From the NCBI GenBank assembly GCA_028824965.1, contig JAPKBD010000004.1:1-37467 (forward strand): a stretch of 37,467 nucleotides of DNA. The letters are read 5' to 3'. Positions 1 through 9,364 of this stretch are shown piece after piece. Under the pieces are notes generated by a model that saw only the letters and a list, made by a program, of their open reading frames with translations, was not told the DNA's origin and made no database searches. The position numbers and the translations under genes were made by a program. Source of the stretch: Alphaproteobacteria bacterium (GTDB taxonomy: Bacteria; Pseudomonadota; Alphaproteobacteria; GCA-2731375). Positions within the stretch are counted from its first letter, which is position 1; each line of letters starts with the position of its first letter.

Positions 1-79
1 CGTGATGGGGGCCAGCCAGGATAAATTGTTTGGTGTCGATGTTGCGGGCCATACCCAGTCAATAATATCTATGCCGCGG

Positions 80-283
80 TCAGCCGTTGCCGCCCTTAAA
101 GCCCTTGCTCCCACTGCCCCCGGGGCAGATTACTGATGGCTGGGATTTTTTTCTTGCCGATGCCTCACCATCTATGTGGGCGATCATCGGAGCGGCATAC
201 ACGACGGCGGCCGCCAAAGCCAGCCGCGCCAGCGCCTTGCGGCGGCTTATTACGGATCTATCCTGGCCTTCTGCCATAATCAC
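80..283 (-). CDS. small twin-arginine signal-type exported protein, unknown function
   Basis: 67 aa; SRRKALARLALAAAVVYAAPMIA resembles a Tat signal, followed by a short Gly/Lys-rich tail with one Cys (VICPGGSGSKGFKGGNG). Likely start at MAEGQ (277). Confidence 0.5.
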   Translation of the reverse strand: MIMAEGQDRSVISRRKALARLALAAAVVYAAPMIAHIDGEASARKKSQPSVICPGGSGSKGFKGGNG

Positions 284-377
284 CTACCTTGGCATTCTCG
301 GGTGCATGACAGATATAAGAATCGATCACGCTATATCTAAAAATCGCCCCTAACTGGTCAAACTTCAAGGATTATTC

Positions 378-1115
378 TTAAGAATTTGGCAACTCCGCCA
401 GGCCCGCCGCCAACAAAGCCTGCCCCAATTTGACGTCATCGGGCTTTTCCAGATCAAAACCCTGGGCGAATAGAATTTCGATGGGGACGGATGGGCTGGG
501 AAATATGGTCTGTTGTTCCAACGCCGCCTCTGCACGCATGACGACAAAATTGCCGAAAGCGTAATGATTGGCCCAATCCTCATGCTCATTATAATTGGCG
601 GCGACGGCGTTACGTTCGGGAATATTAAACCGCACCTCCCCATTGGCAATCTGCCTTTGCGCATTGGCGTGATGATGTCGCGGGCAGGGCACCACGGTCT
701 GGGCGGAGGCGGCATTGCCATCGGCCAACAAGGCATTGATGGCCCAGCGGATATGTTCCGGCAAAATAAAGGGCGACGTGGGGTGCAGGACGGCGAGATA
801 TTCGGCGATTGCACCTTCCTGGGCGTGAAGATCATGCATCAGGTCTTCAACCACCGCAATCATCGGCGTGTCATCGGCACCCAGATTTATCGGCCGGGAA
901 TGCACCTCTAATCGCATGGTGGCGCATCGGTCGGCGATCTCCTGGTTGTCGGTGCTGCATAACAGGCGGGTGAATTCCCCATAACCATTCGCCGCCAATG
1001 CTTGAAAGTCCATAAGCGGGCGACCGACGAAGGGCGTCAGGTTTTTCAAAGGGATCGACTGCGAGCCGCCCCGCGCTGGGATTAAGCCCCAGACGGCACC
1101 AGGAATAATCTTCAT
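378..1115 (-). CDS. acylneuraminate cytidylyltransferase-like (CMP-sugar synthetase) protein
   Basis: N-terminal IPARGGSQSIPLKNLTPFVGRPLM, then CSTDNQEIADRC and LHPTSPF, characteristic of the NeuA/PseF family. Confidence 0.85.
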   Translation of the reverse strand: MKIIPGAVWGLIPARGGSQSIPLKNLTPFVGRPLMDFQALAANGYGEFTRLLCSTDNQEIADRCATMRLEVHSRPINLGADDTPMIAVVEDLMHDLHAQEGAIAEYLAVLHPTSPFILPEHIRWAINALLADGNAASAQTVVPCPRHHHANAQRQIANGEVRFNIPERNAVAANYNEHEDWANHYAFGNFVVMRAEAALEQQTIFPSPSVPIEILFAQGFDLEKPDDVKLGQALLAAGLAELPNS

Positions 1116-1216
1116 TCTTTAAGGCCCTTTGATTGATGCGCGATGGACTGTCATGGCTGGTCTAGTTTCTACACCACTGCCATGACCAATGCCATGATCG
1201 GGCGCAAACAGATTTC

Positions 1217-1378
1217 CTAATCGTCCCCCATAACTTTCTTAATGCCAAAGCCGATGCAGGTCAGCATAATCAAAAGGCTAAAAAATGCACCAAACGGGTT
1301 CCACAACGGCACCACGTCGGCGATATGACACCACCAGAACCAAAGCGCATGCACAAAATTGATGCCCAAATCAAACAT
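1217..1378 (-). CDS. 53-aa hydrophobic micro-protein (not in the supplied ORF track)
   Basis: My translation: MFDLGINFVHALWFWWCHIADVVPLWNPFGAFFSLLIMLTCIGFGIKKVMGDD*. AGGGA about 7 nt upstream of ATG; at least one predicted TM stretch; fills an otherwise empty gap. Confidence 0.55.
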   Translation of the reverse strand: MFDLGINFVHALWFWWCHIADVVPLWNPFGAFFSLLIMLTCIGFGIKKVMGDD

Positions 1379-1441
1379 CTAATGATCCCTGAACAATCCT
1401 TTCACGTACCTAAAAGATAGTTAGGATAGGGACTTGTAAAA

Positions 1442-2662
1442 GTGATCGCGCTCACATCGGATTACGCCGGGCGCTCAACAAATGGTGATCGAATGGCCGA
1501 TAGACTGGGCGCATATATTACGCATGATTCTGTGGCGCTGGAGGCAACTGCACCGGGTGATTTGTCAGGGTTAAGTTTCGCCACAAAAGACCTTTATGAC
1601 ATCGCCGGCCATACAACCGGTGCCGGCAGTCCGGATTGGCTGGCCAGTCATGGCCCCGCCGCCGTAACGGCATCGGCGGTATCCAGGTTGTTGGCCGCTG
1701 GTGCCCACATGGTGGCCAAAGCGCAGACGGACGAAATGGCGTTTTCCATTACCGGCCAAAACGCCCACTATGGCACCCCGGTCAACGTCAACGCACCGGG
1801 CCGCATCCCGGGCGGATCGTCGTCCGGGTCGGCGGCGGCGGTCGCTGGTGGCTTGGTGGATTTCGCCTTGGGCTCGGACACTGGTGGATCGGTTCGGATG
1901 CCGGCTGGATTTTGCGGCATTCACGGTATCCGCACGACACAGGATCGTATCCCCACCGATGGCGTCCACCCCCTTGCGCCTTGTTTTGATACGGTTGGTT
2001 GGTTCACCCAAAGTGGCGCTCTGATGCAAAAAATAGGGCAGGTCTTGCTGCCTGATTATGATCCTGGTCCGGCACCGAAACGTTTTATGGTGGCCCGGGA
2101 TTGTTTTGATTTGTTACCCGATGATGCGGCACGGGCCTTGGCAGAAGCCGTAGAACAGATGGCGGGACATTTTGCGGATCGCAGCGAAATTTCCGTAAGC
2201 CCGGATGGGCCTGATAAATGGATGCCCCATTTCCGAACCCTGCAGATGGCCGATATCTGGCGCACCCACGGTGGATGGATCGAACAAACCAAACCAAACT
2301 TTGGTCCCGGTGTGGTTGATCGTTTTGCCATGTCGGCAACAATCACGGTGGACATGGTGGCCGATAGTACAATTGTGCGCGACCAAGTGCGCCAACGGCT
2401 GGATGAAATATTGGGCGACGATGGCATCCTTTGCCTGCCCACGGCACCGGGCATCGCGCCTTTGTGTGAAACGCCGGAAGGGGACCTGGATGATTTTCGG
2501 TGGCGTAGCATGGGGCTCAGTTGTGTGGCGGGCCTGTCGGGTTGCCCTCAGATAAACCTACCCCTGGCTAGCCTTGATGGTTGTCCCCTGGGCCTGGGCC
2601 TTATTGCAGGACGGGGGCGTGATGAGGCGCTGTTGCAATTGGCATCAAAGATCGCACCGTAA
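1442..2662 (+). CDS. amidase (amidase signature family)
   Basis: Ser-cisSer-Lys elements: ATKDLYD, GGSSSGSAAAVAGG, GSDTGGSVRMPAGFCG. GTG start at 1442; an ATG at 1495 region (MADRLG) is an alternative. Confidence 0.85.
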   Translation: MIALTSDYAGRSTNGDRMADRLGAYITHDSVALEATAPGDLSGLSFATKDLYDIAGHTTGAGSPDWLASHGPAAVTASAVSRLLAAGAHMVAKAQTDEMAFSITGQNAHYGTPVNVNAPGRIPGGSSSGSAAAVAGGLVDFALGSDTGGSVRMPAGFCGIHGIRTTQDRIPTDGVHPLAPCFDTVGWFTQSGALMQKIGQVLLPDYDPGPAPKRFMVARDCFDLLPDDAARALAEAVEQMAGHFADRSEISVSPDGPDKWMPHFRTLQMADIWRTHGGWIEQTKPNFGPGVVDRFAMSATITVDMVADSTIVRDQVRQRLDEILGDDGILCLPTAPGIAPLCETPEGDLDDFRWRSMGLSCVAGLSGCPQINLPLASLDGCPLGLGLIAGRGRDEALLQLASKIAP

Positions 2663-4005
2663 TGGCGAATAATCGCAGCGACCCATTGTCGATGGCCGAA
2701 CAGGCCCATCCGGCCATGGGACGGGTGCGGGTCAGGACGTTGTTGACCATCAGGTGGCTGGCCATCGCCGGGCAGTTGGCGGCCTTGTTGATGGTCGATA
2801 AGGTCATGCAGTTCAATTTGCCTATGGTCCCGGCGATGATCACCATTGGCATCTCCCTGGCCGTTAATTTGTGGATTCTGACACGCTACAACTCCAACCA
2901 ATGGCACCATGATAGAGGGGCGACGGCCTATCTGGCCTTTGATATCGTGCAATTGGCGGTGATGCTGTTTTTGACCGGCGGTTTGGATAACCCTTTCGCA
3001 TTGTTGTTCCTGGTTCCGGTCACCATCTCGGCTACCATCCTCAGCCTGCGCAGCGCCATTTATCTAGGTGTCCTGGCCGTGTTCTGTGTCAGCTTTCTGG
3101 CTGTATATCATTTACCTTTGCCCTGGCCGGCACCGGGCTTTCAGCTGCCGCAAATGTACGCTGCGGCCATCTGGGTCTCGCTGATCCTGGGTACGGTATT
3201 TCTGATGTTCTATGCCTGGCGGGTGGCGGAGGAAACCCGGCGTATGTCGGACGCCCTGGCGGCGACGCAGATCCATCTTTCCCAGGAACGGGAATTGTCC
3301 GCCCTGGGCAGTCTGGCCGCCGCCGCCGCCCACGAACTGGGGACACCCTTGGGCACCATCGCCCTAGTCGTTAAGGAACTGTTGCATGGACAGCCCGAAG
3401 GTGGAGAGGTCCACACGGATCTGGAATTGCTGGACGGTGAAGTGGCCCGCTGCCGTACCATTTTGGCCAGTCTGGCCGGGGACCCATCGGCAGGTGTGGA
3501 TCCGGCGGTCTCCCAGCTGGGTTTTGATGCCTTGATTAATGATATCAGTGAAGATTATGGCGACGATGACACAGCCGTTAGGGTGACGGCCAATGCTGCG
3601 ATGCCTGGGACGCCTGCCCCTTTGATGCGGCGCAGCCCTGAATTGATGCAGGGGTTGGGCAACCTCATCGAAAATGCGACGGAGTTCGCCCGTTCCCGGG
3701 TAGAGCTGGAATATTCCTGGGACGCAGAGCAGGTTGAACTGACGATCAGCGACGATGGCCCCGGTTTTGCTGCAAATATCCTCGGCCTGTTAGGTGATCC
3801 CTATATTTCCACCCGCCCGGATAGCGGACGTATGGGCCTTGGTGTATTCATCTCAAAAACCTTGTTGGAGCGCACGGGCGCGGCCCTGCATTTCTTTAAT
3901 CGGGGGCGTGGCCTGGGTGCAACGGTTGTCATTCGCTGGCCAAGGCACATAATAGACCTCACAATCGTCGATGCCGTATCGGACGGCAACAATCTTGAAC
4001 AATGA
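2662..4005 (+). CDS. regB: redox-sensing sensor histidine kinase, RegB/PrrB/ActS type
   Basis: Multi-TM N-terminus with GGLDNPFALLFLVPVTISA, H-box ALGSLAAAAAHELGTPLGTIALVVKEL, Cys in EVARCRTIL, ATPase DGPGFA. Followed by a RegA-type regulator. Start overlaps amidase stop (TAATG). Confidence 0.92.
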   Translation: MANNRSDPLSMAEQAHPAMGRVRVRTLLTIRWLAIAGQLAALLMVDKVMQFNLPMVPAMITIGISLAVNLWILTRYNSNQWHHDRGATAYLAFDIVQLAVMLFLTGGLDNPFALLFLVPVTISATILSLRSAIYLGVLAVFCVSFLAVYHLPLPWPAPGFQLPQMYAAAIWVSLILGTVFLMFYAWRVAEETRRMSDALAATQIHLSQERELSALGSLAAAAAHELGTPLGTIALVVKELLHGQPEGGEVHTDLELLDGEVARCRTILASLAGDPSAGVDPAVSQLGFDALINDISEDYGDDDTAVRVTANAAMPGTPAPLMRRSPELMQGLGNLIENATEFARSRVELEYSWDAEQVELTISDDGPGFAANILGLLGDPYISTRPDSGRMGLGVFISKTLLERTGAALHFFNRGRGLGATVVIRWPRHIIDLTIVDAVSDGNNLEQ

Positions 4006-4031
4006 TATCTGCGATTAATGGGAGCATATAG

Positions 4032-4628
4032 ATGAGCGGTGATGAGGCGGGCAGCGATACCGGCGGCAATGCGGGCCCAGGTGCGAGTACGGGCGCCGGT
4101 ACGGGCCGGTCGCTGCTTTTGGTCGACGATGACCAGGTTTGGCTACAACGCCTGGCGGTGGCCATGGAACGGCGCGACTTTGCCGTGATAACAGCTGGTT
4201 CCGTGAAAGACGCCATCGCGTTGGCAAAAAAGGACGCCCCCGACTATGCGGTGATCGACCTGCGCCTGGAAGATGGTAGCGGTTTGGAGGTGGTTGAGGT
4301 CTTGCGCGATGTGCGGCCCGACGGGCGCATCATTATGCTGACGGGCTATGGCAATATCGCCACGGCAGTGGCGGCGGTGAAACTTGGCGCGGTGGACTAT
4401 CTGTCAAAGCCGGCGGATGCCGATGCGATCGAAGCTGCGTTATTGGCTGAAACGGGCGATGCCCCGGCCCCGCCCGAACGCCCCATGTCCGCTGATCGCG
4501 TGCGTTGGGAACATATTCAACGGGTCTATGAAATGTGTAATCGCAACGTCTCGGAAACCGCGCGGCAATTGAATATGCACCGCCGTACATTGCAGCGCAT
4601 TCTGGCCAAACGCTCGCCCAAGGAATAG
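4032..4628 (+). CDS. regA: response regulator, RegA/PrrA/ActR type
   Basis: Receiver LLLVDDDQVWLQRL, PDYAVIDLRLEDGSG, KPADAD; Fis-type HTH NVSETARQLNMHRRTLQRILAKRSP typical of RegA. Confidence 0.93.
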   Translation: MSGDEAGSDTGGNAGPGASTGAGTGRSLLLVDDDQVWLQRLAVAMERRDFAVITAGSVKDAIALAKKDAPDYAVIDLRLEDGSGLEVVEVLRDVRPDGRIIMLTGYGNIATAVAAVKLGAVDYLSKPADADAIEAALLAETGDAPAPPERPMSADRVRWEHIQRVYEMCNRNVSETARQLNMHRRTLQRILAKRSPKE

Positions 4629-4663
4629 GCGGCCATTATTGTAATTGAGGGACGTGTTTTGAT

Positions 4664-5893
4664 ATGAGTGCCCAGAGTGCCCTGAGTGGTATCAAGGTGG
4701 TGGAGATTGGCGAGGGCGTCGCGCTGGGCTATTGCGGCGCGCTTTTTGCAGCCTGTGGCGCGAATGTCATCAAGGTTGAGGCGCCGGGCAAAGGCGATGC
4801 AGTACGCCGCCTGCCCCCCTTTGCCCCCGGCGTTGCCGCACCCGAAGCCAGCGGTATGCATGCTTTCTTAAGTGCCGGAAAATCCAACATTGCCATCGAT
4901 TTGACTAAACCGGATGGGGCCGCCCTGGTCCTGGATATGATCCGTGATGCGGATATTATTTTGGATGCCATGGGCCCTGGTATGGGGGCCGCCGTTAGCC
5001 TGGGCTATGACCATGTGAAAGCCGTCGCGCCGAATGTGACTATGGTGGCGTTAAGTTGGTTCGGCGATGACGGCACGCGACGGGACTGGTTGGGCAGCGA
5101 TGCAATTGCCCAAGCCCTGGCCGGTTTTATCTATCCCATCGGGGAAAAGGACGGCCCGCCAATTATACCGGGTGGATATTTCGCCCAGATCACGGGCGGC
5201 CTGACTGCCTTTAATGCGGCCATGACCGCCCTGATAGGCAATCAAGCAGGCGATGACGGCGCCTATATTGATCTTTCTATTCAGGAAGCGCAGACGACGT
5301 ATACCGAAACCGCCGGTGTCCGCCTGGCCTATGACGGCCCGGTGTCCATCCGGCGCAGTGTCAATATTTTCACGCCAACCTACCCGCAAACCATCTACCC
5401 TGCGTCTGATGGTTGGATTGGTGTCACCGTCCTGACGCCGCAGCAATGGCGCACCTGTTGCGAATTGCTCGACGCACCGGAATTGGCGGACGACCCGCGT
5501 TTTTTAACGGCGGAAACCCGCAGCGTTCGAGCGCACGAGTTGGATGAAATTTTGCTGCCGTTGTTTGCCAAGCGCCCGGCCCTGGAATGGTTTCACGCGG
5601 CACAGACCCGCCGCGTCCCCTTGGCCCTGGTGCCGACTATGGCCGATCTGGCTGATCTGGATCATTTTCAGGCTCGGGATGTCCTGGCCACGTATCAACA
5701 TCCTGACCTGGGCGAATTTACCGCCGCCACCATCCCGTGGAAGCTGGCCGCGACGCCGCTGCACAGGGGCGGCACCGCACCACGATTGGGGCAGCACACC
5801 CATGATGTTTTGCTGGAACTGGGTATGGACGAGGCAAAGATTGCGGCCTTCGCTTCCCAGGGCGTCATTAGTTTAGGCGGGGCGACCTCATGA
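4664..5893 (+). CDS. CaiB/BaiF family (family III) CoA-transferase
   Basis: VVEIGEGVALGYCGALFAACGANVIKVEAPGKGDAVRRLPPF, NIAIDLTKPDGAALVLDMIRDADIILDAMGPG. Confidence 0.87.
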   Translation: MSAQSALSGIKVVEIGEGVALGYCGALFAACGANVIKVEAPGKGDAVRRLPPFAPGVAAPEASGMHAFLSAGKSNIAIDLTKPDGAALVLDMIRDADIILDAMGPGMGAAVSLGYDHVKAVAPNVTMVALSWFGDDGTRRDWLGSDAIAQALAGFIYPIGEKDGPPIIPGGYFAQITGGLTAFNAAMTALIGNQAGDDGAYIDLSIQEAQTTYTETAGVRLAYDGPVSIRRSVNIFTPTYPQTIYPASDGWIGVTVLTPQQWRTCCELLDAPELADDPRFLTAETRSVRAHELDEILLPLFAKRPALEWFHAAQTRRVPLALVPTMADLADLDHFQARDVLATYQHPDLGEFTAATIPWKLAATPLHRGGTAPRLGQHTHDVLLELGMDEAKIAAFASQGVISLGGATS

Positions 5894-7134
5894 GCAAAAA
5901 ATTACCCCTGCGTGATATCCGCATTGTTGATCTGACCATGGGCTGGTCCGGCCCCTTGGCCACGCGCCATATGGGCGACATGGGGGCGGAGGTGATTAAG
6001 ATCGAATCCTGTACCCATCCCGACTGGTGGCGCGGCTGGGGCCATTCGGCAGAAGCCCTGGCCGATCTCGAACATGAAAAGGCCGCGGCCTTTAACCAAA
6101 TCAATCGCAACAAACAGGGCGTCGCCATTGATCTGACCAAACCGGAAGGACAGGCCCTGGCCCTGCGCCTGGTGGCCCGCGCCGATGCGGTGATCGAAAA
6201 CCAGGCGACGGGCGTGATGGCTAAACTGGGCCTGTCCTATGATGAACTACGCGCGGCAAACCCCTCTATCATCATGATGTCCCTGCCGGCGTTCGGTGCT
6301 GCGGGGCCCTGGTCGGGCTATCGTGGTTATGGCTCGACCGTGGAACATGGTGCAGGTCTGCCCTATCTGACCGGGGATGAGGGCGGACCGCCCATACAGA
6401 CCCATTCCGCCCTTGGCGATGCCTATGCCGGCCTGAATGCCATGGGGGCGTTGCTGGTGGCCTTGTTCCATCGCAAACGTACGGGCGAGGGACAGTATGT
6501 CGAATTTTCGCAAGTTGAATGCATGTTGCAACAAGGCGTCCACGGCACAATTGCACAGGGCCTGACAGGTGCGCCGCCCGAACGCACCGGCAACCGTCAT
6601 CCGGCCTTCGTGCCCCACGGCTGTTTTGCCTGCGCGGCACCTGATAGCTGGCTTGTCGTTGCTGTCACGGAGGATGCCCAATGGCCGAAACTATGTACCG
6701 TGATAGGGCGGGACGATCTTAGTGCCCGTGCGGATTTGCACGCAGCAGATGGACGCAGAGCGATAGAGAGTGAAATTGAAGCCGCCATATCTGCCTGGAC
6801 AACAACCCAAGGTGCAGACGCCGCCATGGTGACCTTGCAAAATGCCGGGGTCCCCGCCGGTGTGACCCGGCGACCCACGGATCTGCTGGACGACCCCCAT
6901 TATGCAGAGCGTGGTTTCTGGCAAGAGATCGACCGCGCCGTGGTTGGGCTGAAACCTCATCCATTAACCCCATGGCGTTTTGATGGTGAACGCGGTCCTT
7001 TGCGTACACCCGCGCCGTTGTTGGGCGAATATAACCGCGCCGTCTTTTGCGGCATCCTCGGCATGAGCGACGCGGAATTCGCAGCGTTAGTGGCCGCCGA
7101 CGTTATCGGTGATCAACCCATGGTGATGGATTAG
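5890..7134 (+). CDS. CaiB/BaiF family (family III) CoA-transferase
   Basis: IRIVDLTMGWSGPLATRHMGDMGAEVIKIES, NKQGVAIDLTKPEGQALALRLVARADAVIENQATGVMAKLGLSYDELR. 4-bp ATGA overlap with the preceding paralogue. Confidence 0.9.
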   Translation: MSKKLPLRDIRIVDLTMGWSGPLATRHMGDMGAEVIKIESCTHPDWWRGWGHSAEALADLEHEKAAAFNQINRNKQGVAIDLTKPEGQALALRLVARADAVIENQATGVMAKLGLSYDELRAANPSIIMMSLPAFGAAGPWSGYRGYGSTVEHGAGLPYLTGDEGGPPIQTHSALGDAYAGLNAMGALLVALFHRKRTGEGQYVEFSQVECMLQQGVHGTIAQGLTGAPPERTGNRHPAFVPHGCFACAAPDSWLVVAVTEDAQWPKLCTVIGRDDLSARADLHAADGRRAIESEIEAAISAWTTTQGADAAMVTLQNAGVPAGVTRRPTDLLDDPHYAERGFWQEIDRAVVGLKPHPLTPWRFDGERGPLRTPAPLLGEYNRAVFCGILGMSDAEFAALVAADVIGDQPMVMD

Positions 7135-7178
7135 CCGGTGATGGATTTTGCTACCTAATTTAGGCCGCGACGGCGGCC

Positions 7179-7223
7179 CGGCGCTTACGCGCCGCCCGCG
7201 CAGAGTGGTGCGCCCTTGCGCAC
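7179..7223. terminator. two adjacent GC-rich hairpins in a convergent intergenic region (candidate bidirectional terminator)
   Basis: CGGCGC-TTAC-GCGCCG at 7179-7194 and GTGCGC-CCTT-GCGCAC at 7208-7223, both perfect; no clear U-tract. Confidence 0.35.
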
Positions 7224-7242
7224 ACACCTGAGCGATAAAGAA

Positions 7243-8010
7243 TCAGCGGGCCAGATAGCCACCATCCACGGGGACTTCGATGCCGGTGATGTAGGAGGCT
7301 TCGTCTGAGGCCAGGAACAAATTCGCGTAAGCGACTTCCTCCACCCGGCCTTCGCGGCCTGCGGGAATGGCCGAAATCATTTTACGCCGCACGTCCGGGT
7401 CCGCACTCATCATCGAGGTGCGCATGGCGGGCATAATGCCGGGGTGTACAGAGTTAACCCGGATGCCGTCCTTGGCATACTGCACGGCGGCAGCCTTGGT
7501 TGCCAGGCGCACCGCGCCTTTGGCGGCGTTATACCCCATATGAACAAAGTCCTGTCCAACAAAGCCGGAGATGGAGGAGATATTGACGATGGAGCCGCCG
7601 CCCTGTGCCTGCATGCCGGGAATGACGGATCGCATACCAAGGAAGACACTTTTTGCGTTGATACTCATCTGCTTGTCCCAGGTATCCATATTCAACAGAT
7701 CCGGATGGCTACCGCTGACACCGGCGTTGTTGACCAAAATATCAACCCGGCCATAGGCAGCAATGGTATCGGCGATGGCCTGGCTCCATTCAGCCTCGTT
7801 CGAAACATCCAGTTTCTGGAACCGCGCCGTGCCTCCCGATGCCTCTATGGTGCCAACAATTTCTGCGCCCTCCACCTCCAACAGATCGGCGACGACCACC
7901 TTGGCGCCTTCACGGGCAAACAGGGTGGCCGTCGATGCCCCCATGCCTGACGCTGCGCCGGTGACGATGGCAACCTTATCCTGCAAACGCATATCTAATC
8001 TCCCTGACAA
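7243..8010 (-). CDS. short-chain dehydrogenase/reductase (SDR)
   Basis: VTGAASGMGASTA cofactor motif, NNAG, YNAAKGA active site, terminal VPVDGGYLAR. Likely start MRLQDKV (7992). Confidence 0.92.
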   Translation of the reverse strand: MSGRLDMRLQDKVAIVTGAASGMGASTATLFAREGAKVVVADLLEVEGAEIVGTIEASGGTARFQKLDVSNEAEWSQAIADTIAAYGRVDILVNNAGVSGSHPDLLNMDTWDKQMSINAKSVFLGMRSVIPGMQAQGGGSIVNISSISGFVGQDFVHMGYNAAKGAVRLATKAAAVQYAKDGIRVNSVHPGIMPAMRTSMMSADPDVRRKMISAIPAGREGRVEEVAYANLFLASDEASYITGIEVPVDGGYLAR

Positions 8011-8018
8011 TATGTGAT

Positions 8019-9014
8019 CTAAAACTGGTAAAGGCGGCCCACGGCGGACGGTACAACTTTGTCACCAAAGGCATTTACCAGCGCCGTTACGGCGCGATAA
8101 CCGGTGCAATGGGCCGGAACGATCACATCCAGATCGAAATCCGCCATGCGTCCCACCGTGTCGGGAATGATCGGCTCTATCTCCGCGCCGGATAGGTGAA
8201 ACCCGCCCATGGCGCAATAGAGATTTTCATCGCCAAATTGGGCTTTCGCATCTTCCAGAACATTGATGATGCCCGCATGGGAGCAGGCGGAAAAAATGAT
8301 GATGCCTTTATCTTTTACATTAACCGCCAAATACCGCTCGTCCATGATCCATGGATCGGGCTCCCATTCCTCACTTTCGGGCGTCGCCTTGCGGACATGT
8401 CCGGGCAGGCCTTTTTCAAACGGGGTGACGCGGGGAATTTCACCGCTGATGAAATAGCAATCATCGACAACGGTTTGCGCCTCTTTCGTGCATTGCACGT
8501 CTGCCCCAAGGGCGTTTAGTTCCGCCTCGGACGGGACATCCTGGAAAGGCAAGACAAAGCCGTTGGGAAACTGTCTGCCGCGGCGGCAAAACATATCGGG
8601 ATGCATATGGAACGGGATCTTCCGATCATCACCATCCTTACGCATCAGTTTCAGGGCCGCCAGCAATCCACCCCCATGATCCCAATGGCCGTGGGATAAC
8701 ATGGCGGCATCGATTTCGCCGAATTTCACGCCTAGCTTTTCGCCATTGCGCTGCACTGTGTATTCTTCCGGGCCTGCATCAAACAGAAAGCTGCGGCTGT
8801 CATTGCCAAAATGTACTGTTACCACCAGGGATAAACCGTGATGGGCACAGCACATGCAGTCGCCGCGAAGGGCGCGCATGCCAAGGCCGCTTAGGGTTTT
8901 GAACTCCTGCTCCACGTTTTCGGGGACGGACGACAGGCTGTCGGTAACATTGTCGACCAGGACGCGGATATCGACGCTGTCGACAACGCGAAGGGAATGT
9001 GCAGCAGATGTCAT
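8019..9014 (-). CDS. MBL-fold metallo-hydrolase
   Basis: LSHGHWDHGGGLLAAL (HxHxDH), FSACSHAGIINVLEDAK, VPAHCTGYRA. Confidence 0.87.
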   Translation of the reverse strand: MTSAAHSLRVVDSVDIRVLVDNVTDSLSSVPENVEQEFKTLSGLGMRALRGDCMCCAHHGLSLVVTVHFGNDSRSFLFDAGPEEYTVQRNGEKLGVKFGEIDAAMLSHGHWDHGGGLLAALKLMRKDGDDRKIPFHMHPDMFCRRGRQFPNGFVLPFQDVPSEAELNALGADVQCTKEAQTVVDDCYFISGEIPRVTPFEKGLPGHVRKATPESEEWEPDPWIMDERYLAVNVKDKGIIIFSACSHAGIINVLEDAKAQFGDENLYCAMGGFHLSGAEIEPIIPDTVGRMADFDLDVIVPAHCTGYRAVTALVNAFGDKVVPSAVGRLYQF

Positions 9015-9085
9015 CGTAACCTCCCATAACCAATTTTTTTGATTGTTGATCGCCTATGGGATCGTCCATCAGATTGATTGCCGGG

Positions 9086-9364
9086 TCAATCCTCGTCGAA
9101 TTTGGCTTCCGTCAAGGCGGCCAGGGCGGCGATGGCCTCCGCCGCGTCGGCACCTATGGCGCGAACTTCGATTTCCGTGCCCGGTGCAGCGGCCAGCATC
9201 ATCAGGCCCATAATGGACCGACCCGGCACTTCAACGCCTTGTCGGGTCACGTAAATTTCTGCTTCGAAACGTTCTGCGCAATTGACGAATTTGGCCGCCG
9301 CGCGGGCGTGCAGGCCACGCCGGTTGATGATGGGAAGGGTACGCTGAACGGTGTCGTTACTCAC
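9086..9364 (-). CDS. HPr family phosphocarrier protein
   Basis: RGLHARAAAKFV (His15 motif) and GRSIMGLMMLAAAPGTEIEV (Ser46 motif). Confidence 0.94.
   Translation of the reverse strand: MSNDTVQRTLPIINRRGLHARAAAKFVNCAERFEAEIYVTRQGVEVPGRSIMGLMMLAAAPGTEIEVRAIGADAAEAIAALAALTEAKFDED

Noticed and set aside
1-52. Possible partial minus-strand CDS starting MARNIDTKQFILAGPHH
   Set aside because: Only 17 codons visible and no convincing ribosome-binding site.
1571-2029. 152-aa minus-strand ORF
   Set aside because: Antisense to a clear amidase catalytic region; no recognisable domain.
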